Positions 8,464 to 16,614 of a stretch of DNA of 64,000 nt are shown here, piece by piece (position 1 is the stretch's first letter; each line of letters begins with the position of its first letter). The notes beneath the pieces are model-generated. The model was given only the letters and a program-made list of their open reading frames with translations. It was not told the origin of the DNA and did no database searches. A program made the position numbers and the translations under genes. Source of the DNA: Amycolatopsis sp. MtRt-6 (GTDB lineage: Bacteria > Actinomycetota > Actinomycetes > Mycobacteriales > Pseudonocardiaceae); NCBI RefSeq assembly GCF_017308975.1, contig NZ_JADWPD010000023.1, forward strand, positions 116,409 to 180,408, in the 5' to 3' direction.

Positions 8464-9177
8464 ATGCGCGGTGACGAAAGAGGCCCGAGAAATCTCCTGG
8501 ACACCCGTGCGCTGATGACCGCCGACCTGTTCGCGGCGACGATCGGGCTGTCCTCCCGGACCATCCGCTCCTACCACGCCCGCGGCCTGCTCCCGCCGCC
8601 GACGCGCGTCGGCCGCACGCCCTGCTACACCGAGCAGCACCTGGCCCGGATGCGGCAGGTGGTCGAGTTCCAGAGCCGCGGCCTGCCGCTGGACGCGGTC
8701 CGCGCGCTGCTGGAACCCGACCTGGTGCTCGGCGAGCTGACCGACCTCGGCCCCGCGATCCGGGAGGCCGTGCGGCGGCAGCCGGGGCTGCTGGCCGACC
8801 TGGTCGAGGCCGGGGTGCTGGTCCGGCACGCCGACGGGACCCTCGAGCTCAAGGGCGTCCGCGCGGTCCTCGCGGCGCGGACGCTGTCCGGGCAGGGCGC
8901 CTCCATCCAGCAGATCCTGACCTTCCTGGCCGACGCCGTCCGCGAGGTGACACCGCACGCCGAGGTCGCCCTCGCCGAAGTCCTCGACGCGGTCGAAGAC
9001 CGGCTGGCGCGGGCGGACTCGGGCTGGGGCGCGATCCCGGAGCTCGCGGTCGAGATCGTCCGCGTGTGCGTCACGCGGCTGGTCCGGACCCAGCCGGCCG
9101 CGCACGCGCGGCCCGAGTTCCGGCGCAGCGGGGGACGGGCCCACCGCCACACGCCCCTCAGCGGCACGTCGCGGTGA
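8464..9177 (+). CDS. MerR family transcriptional regulator
   Basis: A 237-aa regulator with an N-terminal MerR helix-turn-helix and wing (TADLFAATIGLSSRTIRSYHARGLLPPPTRVGR), followed by helices (YTEQHLARMRQVVEFQSRGLPLDAVRALLE). The C-terminal 130 residues form an effector or dimerisation region I do not recognise. The start is uncertain: ATG at 8464 gives the length listed, and ATG at 8515 would begin just before the HTH. Neither has a strong ribosome-binding site. It stands alone between the kinase and the repeat array. Confidence 0.78.
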   Translation: MRGDERGPRNLLDTRALMTADLFAATIGLSSRTIRSYHARGLLPPPTRVGRTPCYTEQHLARMRQVVEFQSRGLPLDAVRALLEPDLVLGELTDLGPAIREAVRRQPGLLADLVEAGVLVRHADGTLELKGVRAVLAARTLSGQGASIQQILTFLADAVREVTPHAEVALAEVLDAVEDRLARADSGWGAIPELAVEIVRVCVTRLVRTQPAAHARPEFRRSGGRAHRHTPLSGTSR

Positions 9178-9212
9178 AAGAAGCTTCCGGGCAGCCGGGC
9201 GGGACGGCGCGG

Positions 9213-9380
9213 TCTCGCGTGACTGGACGGGCATCTCGCGTGACTGGACGGGCATCTCGCGTGATCGGGCAGGCATCTCGCGTGACTGGACGGGCATCTC
9301 GCGTGATCGGGCGGGCATCTCGCGTGACTGGACGGGCATCTCGCGTGACCAGGCGGGCATCTCGCGTGACTGGGCGGGCT
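9213..9380. repeat. Eight tandem 21-bp repeats
   Basis: Eight units of 21 bp start at 9213, 9234, 9255, 9276, 9297, 9318, 9339 and 9360, each beginning TCTCGCGTGA. The second half varies between CTGGACGGGCA, TCGGGCAGGCA, CCAGGCGGGCA and related forms. The array lies between convergent genes. It is open in several frames, but a purely repetitive peptide with no start context is unlikely to be real. It shares core and period with 1579-1620. Confidence 0.85.
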
Positions 9381-9394
9381 TCGGAGATGTGGTG

Positions 9395-9859
9395 TCAGCG
9401 GGCACGGCGCACCCCCAGCACCGGCTGGCCGCCTTCGCCGTCACGGAAGTCGGGTGACCACGGCCAGCGGCCGCGGGCGTCCGCGTGGACCGCCTGCAGC
9501 GCGCGGATTTCCGGGCCGTACAACGCCACCGCGAAGTGCAGGTGGGCCGACGGCTCGGTGAGCTCGACGATCTCGATCAGCGGGCCGTCGCGCAGCGGGA
9601 TGTGTTCGCCCGCCGAGAAGGGCGGGCCGTGCAGGGCGCGGGACGCCAGTGAGTTCAGCAGGCTGCCCGCCGCGAGGGCCGGCAGGCCCGTCACGACCAG
9701 CTCCGGCAGGCCGTACCCGCTCAGGCCGATCGTGTAGGCCCACGGCGGGTACGGCCCGGATCCGGCCACGCCCTGCACGAGCCAGCCCCGGTCGGCCACG
9801 CCGGCGCGCAGCCGCTCCACATACCCCGGTCTGTCCCGGTTCTCGCATTCGAAGCACAT
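9395..9859 (-). CDS. DUF4262 domain protein
   Basis: A 154-aa protein matching the DUF4262 pattern: a central PPWAYTIGLSGYGLPELVVTGLP segment and a C-terminal region with HLHFAVALYGPEIRALQAV. The N-terminal MCFECEN has a Cys-x-x-Cys pair. The family has no established biochemical function and appears cytosolic. The ATG at 9859 has a clear GGGGAGGAG upstream. It sits 61 bp downstream of the tartrate-dehydrogenase-like gene on the same strand and could be the last gene of that operon. Confidence 0.8.
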   Translation of the reverse strand: MCFECENRDRPGYVERLRAGVADRGWLVQGVAGSGPYPPWAYTIGLSGYGLPELVVTGLPALAAGSLLNSLASRALHGPPFSAGEHIPLRDGPLIEIVELTEPSAHLHFAVALYGPEIRALQAVHADARGRWPWSPDFRDGEGGQPVLGVRRAR

Positions 9860-9920
9860 CGGTGACTCCTCCCCCTCGGTGGGCTCGTGGTCCACCGTGC
9901 CGGAGGGCACCGACAAAAAC

Positions 9921-10979
9921 TCAGCCCAGCGCTTCGGCCACCGCCGTGCCGAGCCGTTCTGTGGTATCCGTGCCGCCGAGGTCGGGCGTGCGCACGCGGC
10001 CCTCGTCGAGCACCCGGTCCACCGCGGTGCGGATCGCTTGCGCGGCAACGGTTTCGCCCAGGTGTTCGACCAGCATCGCGGCCGCCAGGATCTGCGCCAC
10101 GGGGTTGGCGATCCCCTGCCCCGCGATGTCCGGAGCGCTCCCGTGGACCGCCTCGAACATCGACGGGAATTCACCCGATGGGTTGATGTTGCCGGACGGT
10201 GCCATGCCGAGCCCGCCGGTGATCGCGGCCGCGAGGTCGCTCAGGATGTCGCCGAAGAGGTTCGACGCCACCACGATGTCGAGCCGGTCCGGTGCCTGCA
10301 CCATGCGCGCCGCCAACGCGTCCACGTGCATCTGTTCACTGTGGACGTCCGGGAACTCCGCCGCGACCTCGGCGAAGATCTCGTCCCAGAACGGCATCGA
10401 GTGGATCAGCCCGTTGGACTTCGTCGCCGAGCAGACCCGCGCGGACCGCGTCCGGGCCAGCTCGAACGCGTACCGGATGATCCGTTCGACGCCGACGCGC
10501 GTGAAAACCGACTCCTGCAACACGAACTCGTCCGGCCGGCCGGCGTTGTGCCGCCCGCCGACCGCCGAGTACTCCCCTTCGGAGTTCTCGCGGACGATGA
10601 CCAGCTCCAGCTCCTCGGCCTTCCGCCCGGCCAGCACGGACGTCGTGCCCGGCAGCAGCCGCACCGGCCGCAGGTTGACGTACTGCTGGAACGCCCGCCG
10701 CAGCGGGATCAGCAGGCCCCACAGCGAAACGTGGTCCGGAACGCCGGGGAAGCCGACCGCGCCGAGCAGGATCCCGTCGAATGCCGACAGCCGCGCGACG
10801 CCGTCGTCCGGCATCATCGCGCCGACCCGGGCGTACCGCTCGCAGCTCCAGTCGAACTCGGTCCACTCCAGCGAGAAGCCGAACCGCGCGGCAGCACGGT
10901 CGAGGACCTTGCGGGCCTCGGCCGTGACGTCCACGCCGATCCCGTCGCCGGGGATGCTCGCGATGCGGTAGGCCGTCAC
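9921..10979 (-). CDS. Tartrate / D-malate-type beta-decarboxylating dehydrogenase
   Basis: A 352-aa member of the isopropylmalate/isocitrate dehydrogenase family. It opens with ASIPGDGIG. Also visible are the substrate-binding Arg segment QYVNLRPVRLLPG, the catalytic Tyr/Lys region (SEGEYSAVGGRHN, SATKSNGL), the metal-binding ASNLFGDILSDLAA and the NAD site FEAVHGSAPDIAGQGIANP. The YSAVGGR segment favours the tartrate/D-malate (TtuC/DmlA) group over LeuB. The GTG at 10979 overlaps the gabD stop (GTGA), so the two are translationally coupled. It probably oxidises a 2-hydroxy dicarboxylate made upstream. The exact substrate cannot be read from sequence. Confidence 0.85.
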   Translation of the reverse strand: MTAYRIASIPGDGIGVDVTAEARKVLDRAAARFGFSLEWTEFDWSCERYARVGAMMPDDGVARLSAFDGILLGAVGFPGVPDHVSLWGLLIPLRRAFQQYVNLRPVRLLPGTTSVLAGRKAEELELVIVRENSEGEYSAVGGRHNAGRPDEFVLQESVFTRVGVERIIRYAFELARTRSARVCSATKSNGLIHSMPFWDEIFAEVAAEFPDVHSEQMHVDALAARMVQAPDRLDIVVASNLFGDILSDLAAAITGGLGMAPSGNINPSGEFPSMFEAVHGSAPDIAGQGIANPVAQILAAAMLVEHLGETVAAQAIRTAVDRVLDEGRVRTPDLGGTDTTERLGTAVAEALG

Positions 10980-12439
10980 AGTGCCACCGCGATGTACTTG
11001 GTCTCCAGGAACTCGTCGATGCCGGCCGAGCCGCCTTCGCGGCCGAGCCCCGACTGCTTGATCCCGCCGAACGGTGCCGCCGGGTTCGACACGATGCCCT
11101 GGTTGAGCCCGATCATGCCGGCCTCCAAGGCTTCCGAGACCCGCAGCGCGCGCTTGAGGTCGCTGGTGAAGACGTAGGAGACCAGACCGAACTCCGTGTC
11201 GTTGGCCTTCGCGACGGCCTCTTCCTCGGTGTCGAACGGCGTGATCGGGGCGACCGGCCCGAAGATCTCCTCGTGCGTCAGCCGCGCCTCCTGCGGGACG
11301 TCGGTGAGCACGGTCGCCTGGTAGAAGTGGCCGGGCCCGTCGACGCCCGAACCGCCCGTGAGGACGCGAGCGCCGCGGTCGGTGGCGTCCTTGACCAGCT
11401 CGGTCACCTTGTCCACGGCGTTCTGGTCGATCAGCGGGCCGACGACGACGTCCTGCTCGGTGCCACGGCCCATCGGCAGCGCCCGCATGCGCTCGGTCAG
11501 CCGCCGCGAGAACTCCTCGACGACGCCGCGCTGCACGTAGAACCGGTTCGCCGCGGTGCACGCCTCGCCGATGTTGCGCATCTTCGCCTGCATCGCGCCG
11601 TCGATGGCGGCGTCCATGTCCGCGTCGTCGAAGACCAGGAACGGCGCGTTGCCGCCCAGCTCCATCGACGTCCGCAGGACCTTGTCGGCGCACTGCTCCA
11701 ACAGCTTGCGGCCGACCCCGGTCGAGCCGGTGAAGGAGAGCTTGCGCGCGCGCCCGTCGCGGATCAGCGGCTCCATCACGCCACCGGAGTCGGTGGTCGT
11801 GACGACGTTGAGCACACCTTCGGGCAGCCCGGCCTCGGCCAGGATGCCGGCCAGCGCGAGCATCGACAGCGGCGTCTGGGCGGCCGGCTTGATCACCGAC
11901 GTGCAGCCGGCGGCGATCGCCGGGCCGATCTTGCGGGTGCCCATCGCCATCGGGAAGTTCCACGGCGTGATCAGCAGGGTCGGCCCGACCGGCTGCTTCG
12001 TGATCAGGAACCGGCCCACGCCGTTCGGGGCGGTCGCGTAGCCGCCGTCGATGCGGACCGCCTCCTCGGCGAACCAGCGGAAGAACTCCGCCGCGTAGGC
12101 GATCTCGCCCTTCGACTCGGCCAGCGGCTTGCCCATCTCGAGCGTCATCAGCAGCGCCAGCTCCTCCTGGCGCCGCATCAGCAGCTCGTAGGCCCGGCGC
12201 AGGATCTCGCCGCGCTCGCGGGGCGCCATCTTCGCGAAGTCCGCCTGCGCCGCGACGGCGGCGTCCAGCGCCGCGACGCCGTCCGACGGCGAAGCGTCGG
12301 CGACCCGGCACAGCTCCTTGCCGGTGGCCGGGTCGACCACCGGGAACGTCTTCCCGTCCTGGGCGGCGACCCACTTGCCGCCGATGAACAGTTCCTTGCC
12401 GACCGCCTCGACGACGCCGGACTCGGTGCTCGCGCTCAT
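10976..12439 (-). CDS. gabD: NAD(P)-dependent succinate-semialdehyde dehydrogenase
   Basis: A full-length 487-aa aldehyde dehydrogenase. It has the oxyanion Asn motif TPWNFPMAMG, the general-base Glu in SMELGGNAPF, the nucleophile Cys in IGEACTAANR and the C-terminal PFGGIKQSGLGREGG. Similarity to the GabD group, plus the divergent GabT-type transaminase, suggests semialdehyde oxidation to a dicarboxylate. The ATG at 12439 (MSASTES) is chosen for its GAGGAG box; a longer frame would run across the operator. It is followed by the dehydrogenase gene with a 4-bp overlap. GntR control through 12485-12496 is likely. Confidence 0.85.
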   Translation of the reverse strand: MSASTESGVVEAVGKELFIGGKWVAAQDGKTFPVVDPATGKELCRVADASPSDGVAALDAAVAAQADFAKMAPRERGEILRRAYELLMRRQEELALLMTLEMGKPLAESKGEIAYAAEFFRWFAEEAVRIDGGYATAPNGVGRFLITKQPVGPTLLITPWNFPMAMGTRKIGPAIAAGCTSVIKPAAQTPLSMLALAGILAEAGLPEGVLNVVTTTDSGGVMEPLIRDGRARKLSFTGSTGVGRKLLEQCADKVLRTSMELGGNAPFLVFDDADMDAAIDGAMQAKMRNIGEACTAANRFYVQRGVVEEFSRRLTERMRALPMGRGTEQDVVVGPLIDQNAVDKVTELVKDATDRGARVLTGGSGVDGPGHFYQATVLTDVPQEARLTHEEIFGPVAPITPFDTEEEAVAKANDTEFGLVSYVFTSDLKRALRVSEALEAGMIGLNQGIVSNPAAPFGGIKQSGLGREGGSAGIDEFLETKYIAVAL

Positions 12440-12473
12440 CCCGACTTGCTCCTCACGTGTTGTCCCGAGGGCC

Positions 12474-12502
12474 ATGCTATGGATATTGTCAACAATCGAC
12501 AA
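12474..12502. promoter_or_regulatory. gabD promoter with GntR-type operator
   Basis: On the minus strand, -35-like TTGTCG (12502-12497) and -10-like TAGCAT (12479-12474) are 17 bp apart. The 12-bp near-palindrome ATTGTCAACAAT (12485-12496) lies between them. It differs by one central base from the operator at 82-93. A second TTGTC/GACAA pairing spans 12486-12502. The site lies between divergent gabD and gabT and can control both. Confidence 0.55.
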
Positions 12503-12530
12503 CCCGCTCAGACCGATCGAGGAGCACGCT

Positions 12531-13787
12531 GTGGCCCAGCTCTCTCCGCTGCTCAAGCAGGCAACGCCCGTCGTGGTCGACCACGGTGAAGGGGTTTACC
12601 TCTACGACGTCGAGGGCAAACGCCACCTCGACTTCACCGCCGGGATCGGCGTCACGAGCACCGGGCACTGCCACCCCCACGTCGTGCGGGCCGCGCAGGA
12701 GCAGATCGGCAAGCTCGTCCACGGCCAGTACACGACGGTGATGCACAAGCCGCTGCTCGAGCTGACCGAGCGGCTCGGCGGCGTCCTGCCGAGCGGCCTC
12801 GACTCGCTCTTCTACGCCAACTCGGGCAGCGAAGCCGTCGAAGCGGCGTTGCGGCTTTCGCGGCAAGCGACAAAACGCCCGAACGTCATCGTCTTCCAGG
12901 GCGGCTTCCACGGCCGGACCGTGGCGGCGGCGACCATGACGACGTCCGGGACGCGGTTCAGCGCCGGCATCGGCCCGCTGATGGCCGGCGTGCACGTCGC
13001 GCCGTTCCCGTACGCCTACCACTACGGCTGGGACGAGCAGACCGCGACGAAGTTCGCGCTGCGCGAGCTGGACTACCTGTTCCAGACGGTCAGCGCCCCG
13101 GGCGAGACGGCCGCGATGTTCGTCGAGCCGGTGCTGGGCGAAGGCGGGTACGTCCCGGCGAACAGCGAGTTCATGGCCGGGCTGCGCGAGCGCGCGGACC
13201 GGCACGGCATCCTGCTGGTCGTCGACGAGATCCAGACCGGGTTCGGCCGCACCGGCAGGTTCTGGGGCCACGACCACTTCGACGTCTCCCCCGACATCGT
13301 CCTCATCGCGAAGGGCCTGGCCAGCGGTTTCCCGCTCTCGGGCATCGCCGCCTCGCAGGAGCTGATGGCGAAGGCGTTCCCGGGATCGCAGGGCGGGACG
13401 TACGGCGGCAACGCCGTTTCGTGCGCGGCCGCGATCGCCACGCTCGAGGTCATCCAGCAGGAGAACCTGGTCGAGAACGCCGCCGAGCGCGGCCGCCAGC
13501 TCCTCGAAGGCGCCCGGGTGATCGCGGACAAGACGCCGTCGATCGGCGAGGTGCGCGGGCTCGGGCTGCTGGTCGGCTCGGAGTTCACCACCGCCGACGG
13601 CGAGCCGGACACGGCCACCGCGCAGGCCGCTCAGCAGGCGGCGGCGAAGAACGGCCTGCTGCTGCTCACCTGCGGGCCGTACATGAACGTCGTCCGGATG
13701 GTGCCGCCGCTCGTCGTCACCGCCGAGCAGGTCGACGACGCGCTGCGGATCTGGGGAGACGTCGTCGCTTCGGTCACGGGGAGCTGA
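12531..13787 (+). CDS. gabT: Class III aminotransferase, 4-aminobutyrate type
   Basis: A 418-aa PLP enzyme of the ornithine/4-aminobutyrate transaminase class. It has YANSGSEAVEAALRLSR (phosphate-binding), FQGGFHGRT, the PLP-contacting Asp in VVDEIQTGFGRTG and the Schiff-base lysine in LIAKGLASGFPLSG. The GTG at 12531 has GGAG 6 bp upstream. Divergent gabD suggests the pair converts an omega-amino acid to a semialdehyde and then an acid; 4-aminobutyrate is only the default guess. The DUF3830 gene follows after 2 bp. Confidence 0.87.
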   Translation: MAQLSPLLKQATPVVVDHGEGVYLYDVEGKRHLDFTAGIGVTSTGHCHPHVVRAAQEQIGKLVHGQYTTVMHKPLLELTERLGGVLPSGLDSLFYANSGSEAVEAALRLSRQATKRPNVIVFQGGFHGRTVAAATMTTSGTRFSAGIGPLMAGVHVAPFPYAYHYGWDEQTATKFALRELDYLFQTVSAPGETAAMFVEPVLGEGGYVPANSEFMAGLRERADRHGILLVVDEIQTGFGRTGRFWGHDHFDVSPDIVLIAKGLASGFPLSGIAASQELMAKAFPGSQGGTYGGNAVSCAAAIATLEVIQQENLVENAAERGRQLLEGARVIADKTPSIGEVRGLGLLVGSEFTTADGEPDTATAQAAQQAAAKNGLLLLTCGPYMNVVRMVPPLVVTAEQVDDALRIWGDVVASVTGS

Positions 13788-13789
13788 AC

Positions 13790-14287
13790 ATGGCCCGGTA
13801 CATCACGATCACCCTCGACAAGCGCGGGGTCTCCTGCCGGGCGCGGCTGCTCGACGACGAAGCACCGCGGACGTGCAAGGCGGTCTGGGACGCGTTGCCG
13901 CAGAGCGGTTCCGCCTACCACGCGAAGTACGCGCGCAACGAGGTCTACACGCTCGTGCCGCCGTTCGCGGAACCCAAGCCCGGGCGGGAGAACCCGACGA
14001 TCACGCCGATCCCCGGCGACGTCGTCTACTTCGGTTTCGAGGCCTGGGAAATCGGCAACCCGGCGTACGGCTACGACGAAGGCAGCGAGGCGCACAGCGA
14101 TCAGGGCGCGACCGACCTGGCGATCTTCTACGGGCGCAACAACCTCCTGATCAACGGCGACGCGGGCTGGGTGCCCGGCAACGTGTTCGCCACGATCGAG
14201 GAGGGCCTGGCCGAGATGGCGGCGGCCGCGCAGGACTTGTGGCTGCGGGGTGTCGAGGGCGAGACGCTCTCGTTCGCGCGCGCCTGA
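13790..14287 (+). CDS. DUF3830 family protein
   Basis: A 165-aa protein resembling DUF3830, a family with a cyclophilin-like beta-barrel fold but no assigned reaction. Recognisable stretches are FxLDKRGVSCRARLLDD-like N-terminal strands, PIPGDVVYFGFE and a C-terminal AAAAQDLWLRGVEGE helix. It starts 2 bp after gabT, so it belongs to that transcript. In other genomes the family often sits beside racemases, isomerases and transaminases of dicarboxylate or amino acid catabolism, consistent with this cluster. A strong hairpin follows. Confidence 0.75.
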   Translation: MARYITITLDKRGVSCRARLLDDEAPRTCKAVWDALPQSGSAYHAKYARNEVYTLVPPFAEPKPGRENPTITPIPGDVVYFGFEAWEIGNPAYGYDEGSEAHSDQGATDLAIFYGRNNLLINGDAGWVPGNVFATIEEGLAEMAAAAQDLWLRGVEGETLSFARA

Positions 14288-14305
14288 ATTTCCCTTGCGC
14301 CCCAA

Positions 14306-14338
14306 CGCCGGCGCCGGGTGCAACTCCCGGCGCCGGCG
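14306..14338. terminator. GC-rich hairpin terminator after the gabT operon
   Basis: A perfect 13-bp GC stem (14306-14318 with 14326-14338) encloses a 7-nt loop, 18 bp after the DUF3830 stop. The remainder of the gap to 14482 shows no gene; it contains GGAAGCGTTTCC at 14409-14420, also present at 8201-8212. Confidence 0.75.
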
Positions 14339-14482
14339 GTGCGCGATGATCCCCGGGTACCCCGTTTGGTCGATGACGGCCGCGTTCGGGTGTTCTATCG
14401 TCCGGTGGGGAAGCGTTTCCAGCGCTCGCGGCCAGGGGAAATTCTCCGCGTCCGCGCTCGGGCGTGAATTCCACCTGGGGGG

Positions 14483-15019
14483 GTGTCGATCTTGTCATCG
14501 TTCACGCGCCGGCCGATCACCCGGCGCTTCGCACTGGGTGCCGGACTGGCGGGCGCGGCCGCGTTGGCGGTGGGCACGCCGAGCGCCGCGGCGGCCGAGA
14601 CCGCGTTGCGCCCGGCCGACGAAGACCTCCTGCTGCACATCACCGCCACGATCGCGGTCCGGCCGGTGCCGTTCCCCGCGTTCGGCGAACCGGAGCCGGC
14701 CGGCGGGCGGATCACCGCGGCCCGGCTGCGCCAGGCCTGGCACCGGTTGCCCGCGCCGGGCCGCGCCGAGGTGCTCGACGGGCTGCGGACCGTCCGTCCG
14801 GTCGTGGCGGTGACCGACGACCCCGAGACCGTGGTACGCCGCTTCGGAGAGCAGGTCACCGAGCACCGGACCGGCGGGCTCGCCGCGGTGGTCGCGCTCT
14901 GTGTCGCCACCCTCGCTCCGCGGTTCGACCCGGCTTCCCGGCCGGGCGCCGAGCTCTGGCTGGACTACGCGCGGCGGTTCGCGGTCAGGATGTCCGCCGC
15001 CGCACCGGGAGGTGGCTGA
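14483..15019 (+). CDS. Tat-exported protein of unknown function
   Basis: A 178-aa protein with a twin-arginine signal (RRPITRRFALGAGLAGAAALAVG, cleavage near AAAA-ET at about residue 38). The mature domain is mainly helical, with two cysteine-free segments and one late Cys (ALCVATL); I do not recognise a family. It starts at GTG 14483 behind GGGGGG. The serine protease gene follows after 1 bp with its own GGGAGGTGG box, so the two are co-transcribed and perhaps function together outside the membrane. Confidence 0.65.
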   Translation: MSILSSFTRRPITRRFALGAGLAGAAALAVGTPSAAAAETALRPADEDLLLHITATIAVRPVPFPAFGEPEPAGGRITAARLRQAWHRLPAPGRAEVLDGLRTVRPVVAVTDDPETVVRRFGEQVTEHRTGGLAAVVALCVATLAPRFDPASRPGAELWLDYARRFAVRMSAAAPGGG

Positions 15020-15020
15020 G

Positions 15021-16586
15021 ATGACCATCTCGCGATCGACGCGCAACGCCCTGCGCCAGGGGCGCGAGGACCTGCTCCGGGGCTTTTCGCACCGCCGTGG
15101 GTTCAACGGGGCCGGGGTCGCCTACCGGGTCCGCGACGGGGAGACCACGGACGAGCCGGTCGTCGTGGCTTTCGTGACGAAGAAGCGGCCGGAGGGCCTG
15201 CTGCTGGAGGAGGACGTCCTGCCGCGGCAGGTCGGCGTCGGCAACCGCAACTACGGCGTCGACGTCTACCAGGCCGGCCCGTTCTCCCTGCTCGGTGATC
15301 CCGAGTTCGAGCCGCCGGGACCCACGATCACGGAACGGTTCCGCCCGCTGCTGCAGGGCGCGCAGATCAGCAATCTCGCCACGAGCGCGTACGGGACGCT
15401 GGGCGCGATCGTCCGCGACGTCACGGACGGCGCTCCGGCCATCCTGTCGAACAACCACGTGCTCGTGGCGAACAACGCGAGTTCCTCGATCGGCAACGAG
15501 ATCAGGCAGCCGTTCTCGACCAGCGCGAACGACGTCGTCGCGAACGTGACCAGGTTCAAGCCCTTCACGTTCGGGCCGGCCCGCCCGAACCTCGTCGACG
15601 TCGCCATCGCGCGCCTCACGCCGGCGGTGGCCAAGGAGCTCAGCGACCAGGTGGCGGGGGCGCGGATGGGCCCGTTCACCGTCGACAACCCCTGTGTCGG
15701 CCTGTACTTCGCCGCGGACCCCTTCAACTTGTACGGAGTCATCTGCAAGATCGACACCGCGCTGAGCGAGATCGGCGCCAACCTCCTGACGCCCGAAGCC
15801 ATCGCGGTGCCGGGACCGGCCGACATCGGCAAGCCGCTGGAAAAGGCGGGTGCGCGAACCGGGTACACGTCGTCGCGCATCCACGCGGTCGACGTCAAGT
15901 TCCCGGTGTTCATGGAGATCAGCGGCGGCACGCGGGTGGCGTGGTTCGACGACGTCATCGGGATCCGGCAGTTCGGCTGGCCGGGCGACTCCGGTTCGGG
16001 CGTCCGGCTGGGCGGGGACGGCGAGACGCGGATCGGCATCGACCTCGGCGTCTTCAGCTGCCTGGCCACCGACAGCGTCGCCTCGATGTACGACCTGCCG
16101 CTGCAGAACGACGTCCCGCTCGCCGACCGGATCCGGGACGGGTTCATGGCGCGCAGTTACACCGGGAACTTCCTGGTGCAGCTGTTCTACCTCAACAACA
16201 ACGTGATCCTGAGCCGGACCGAGGGGGTCGAGGCGTCGCCGAGCGAGAAGGCCGGTGCCGCCAGCATGTACCAGAAGTACCGGGACTTCGTCTACGCGGC
16301 CGTCGACGCCCCGGACCGCCCCGGTCTGGTGGTGACCCGTGAGCACATCGACGACGCCGCGCTGGGGCTCGCGTCCCTGCAGACGAGGATGACGGCCGAG
16401 GAAACCACCGCGACCAACCAGATCTTCAATTCGCTGGTCCGCCGGACCGAGGGGATGACCCACCAGCAGCTGATCGCGTTCATGGATCGTGACGACGTCT
16501 TCGACGCGGTGTGGGACGCCGTGGCCGCCGTGCCGACGGTCCAGGCGCTCGGCCAGCTGCGTCCGCTTTGGCGCGGCCCGCGATGA
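15021..16586 (+). CDS. Chymotrypsin-fold serine protease, Nal1-like
   Basis: A 521-aa protein without an evident signal peptide. A trypsin-like core spans about 110-385, with triad candidates His in ILSNNHVLVANN, Asp in LVDVAIARLTP and Ser in GWPGDSGSGV. This spacing and the SNNHVL motif resemble the bacterial trypsin-like proteases related to plant NAL1. The N-terminal 100 residues and the helical C-terminal 130 residues are outside the protease core. Lack of an export signal, despite a Tat-exported neighbour, suggests cytosolic action or leaderless export. It shares a transcript with the upstream Tat gene, and the prenyl synthase gene follows 28 bp downstream. Confidence 0.75.
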   Translation: MTISRSTRNALRQGREDLLRGFSHRRGFNGAGVAYRVRDGETTDEPVVVAFVTKKRPEGLLLEEDVLPRQVGVGNRNYGVDVYQAGPFSLLGDPEFEPPGPTITERFRPLLQGAQISNLATSAYGTLGAIVRDVTDGAPAILSNNHVLVANNASSSIGNEIRQPFSTSANDVVANVTRFKPFTFGPARPNLVDVAIARLTPAVAKELSDQVAGARMGPFTVDNPCVGLYFAADPFNLYGVICKIDTALSEIGANLLTPEAIAVPGPADIGKPLEKAGARTGYTSSRIHAVDVKFPVFMEISGGTRVAWFDDVIGIRQFGWPGDSGSGVRLGGDGETRIGIDLGVFSCLATDSVASMYDLPLQNDVPLADRIRDGFMARSYTGNFLVQLFYLNNNVILSRTEGVEASPSEKAGAASMYQKYRDFVYAAVDAPDRPGLVVTREHIDDAALGLASLQTRMTAEETTATNQIFNSLVRRTEGMTHQQLIAFMDRDDVFDAVWDAVAAVPTVQALGQLRPLWRGPR

Positions 16587-16614
16587 GTGCCGCCGCGGCC
16601 GCGGGGCGCGGGGC

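Noticed and set aside
9213..9380. A CRISPR array or a repetitive-peptide gene in the 21-bp repeats
   Set aside because: The units are contiguous with no unique spacers and no cas genes are present; the open frames through them have no start context and exist only because 21 is a multiple of three.
6817..9444. An 875-aa minus-strand protein
   Set aside because: It is the complement of the sensor kinase, MerR gene and repeat array; the real genes on the plus strand carry clear motifs.
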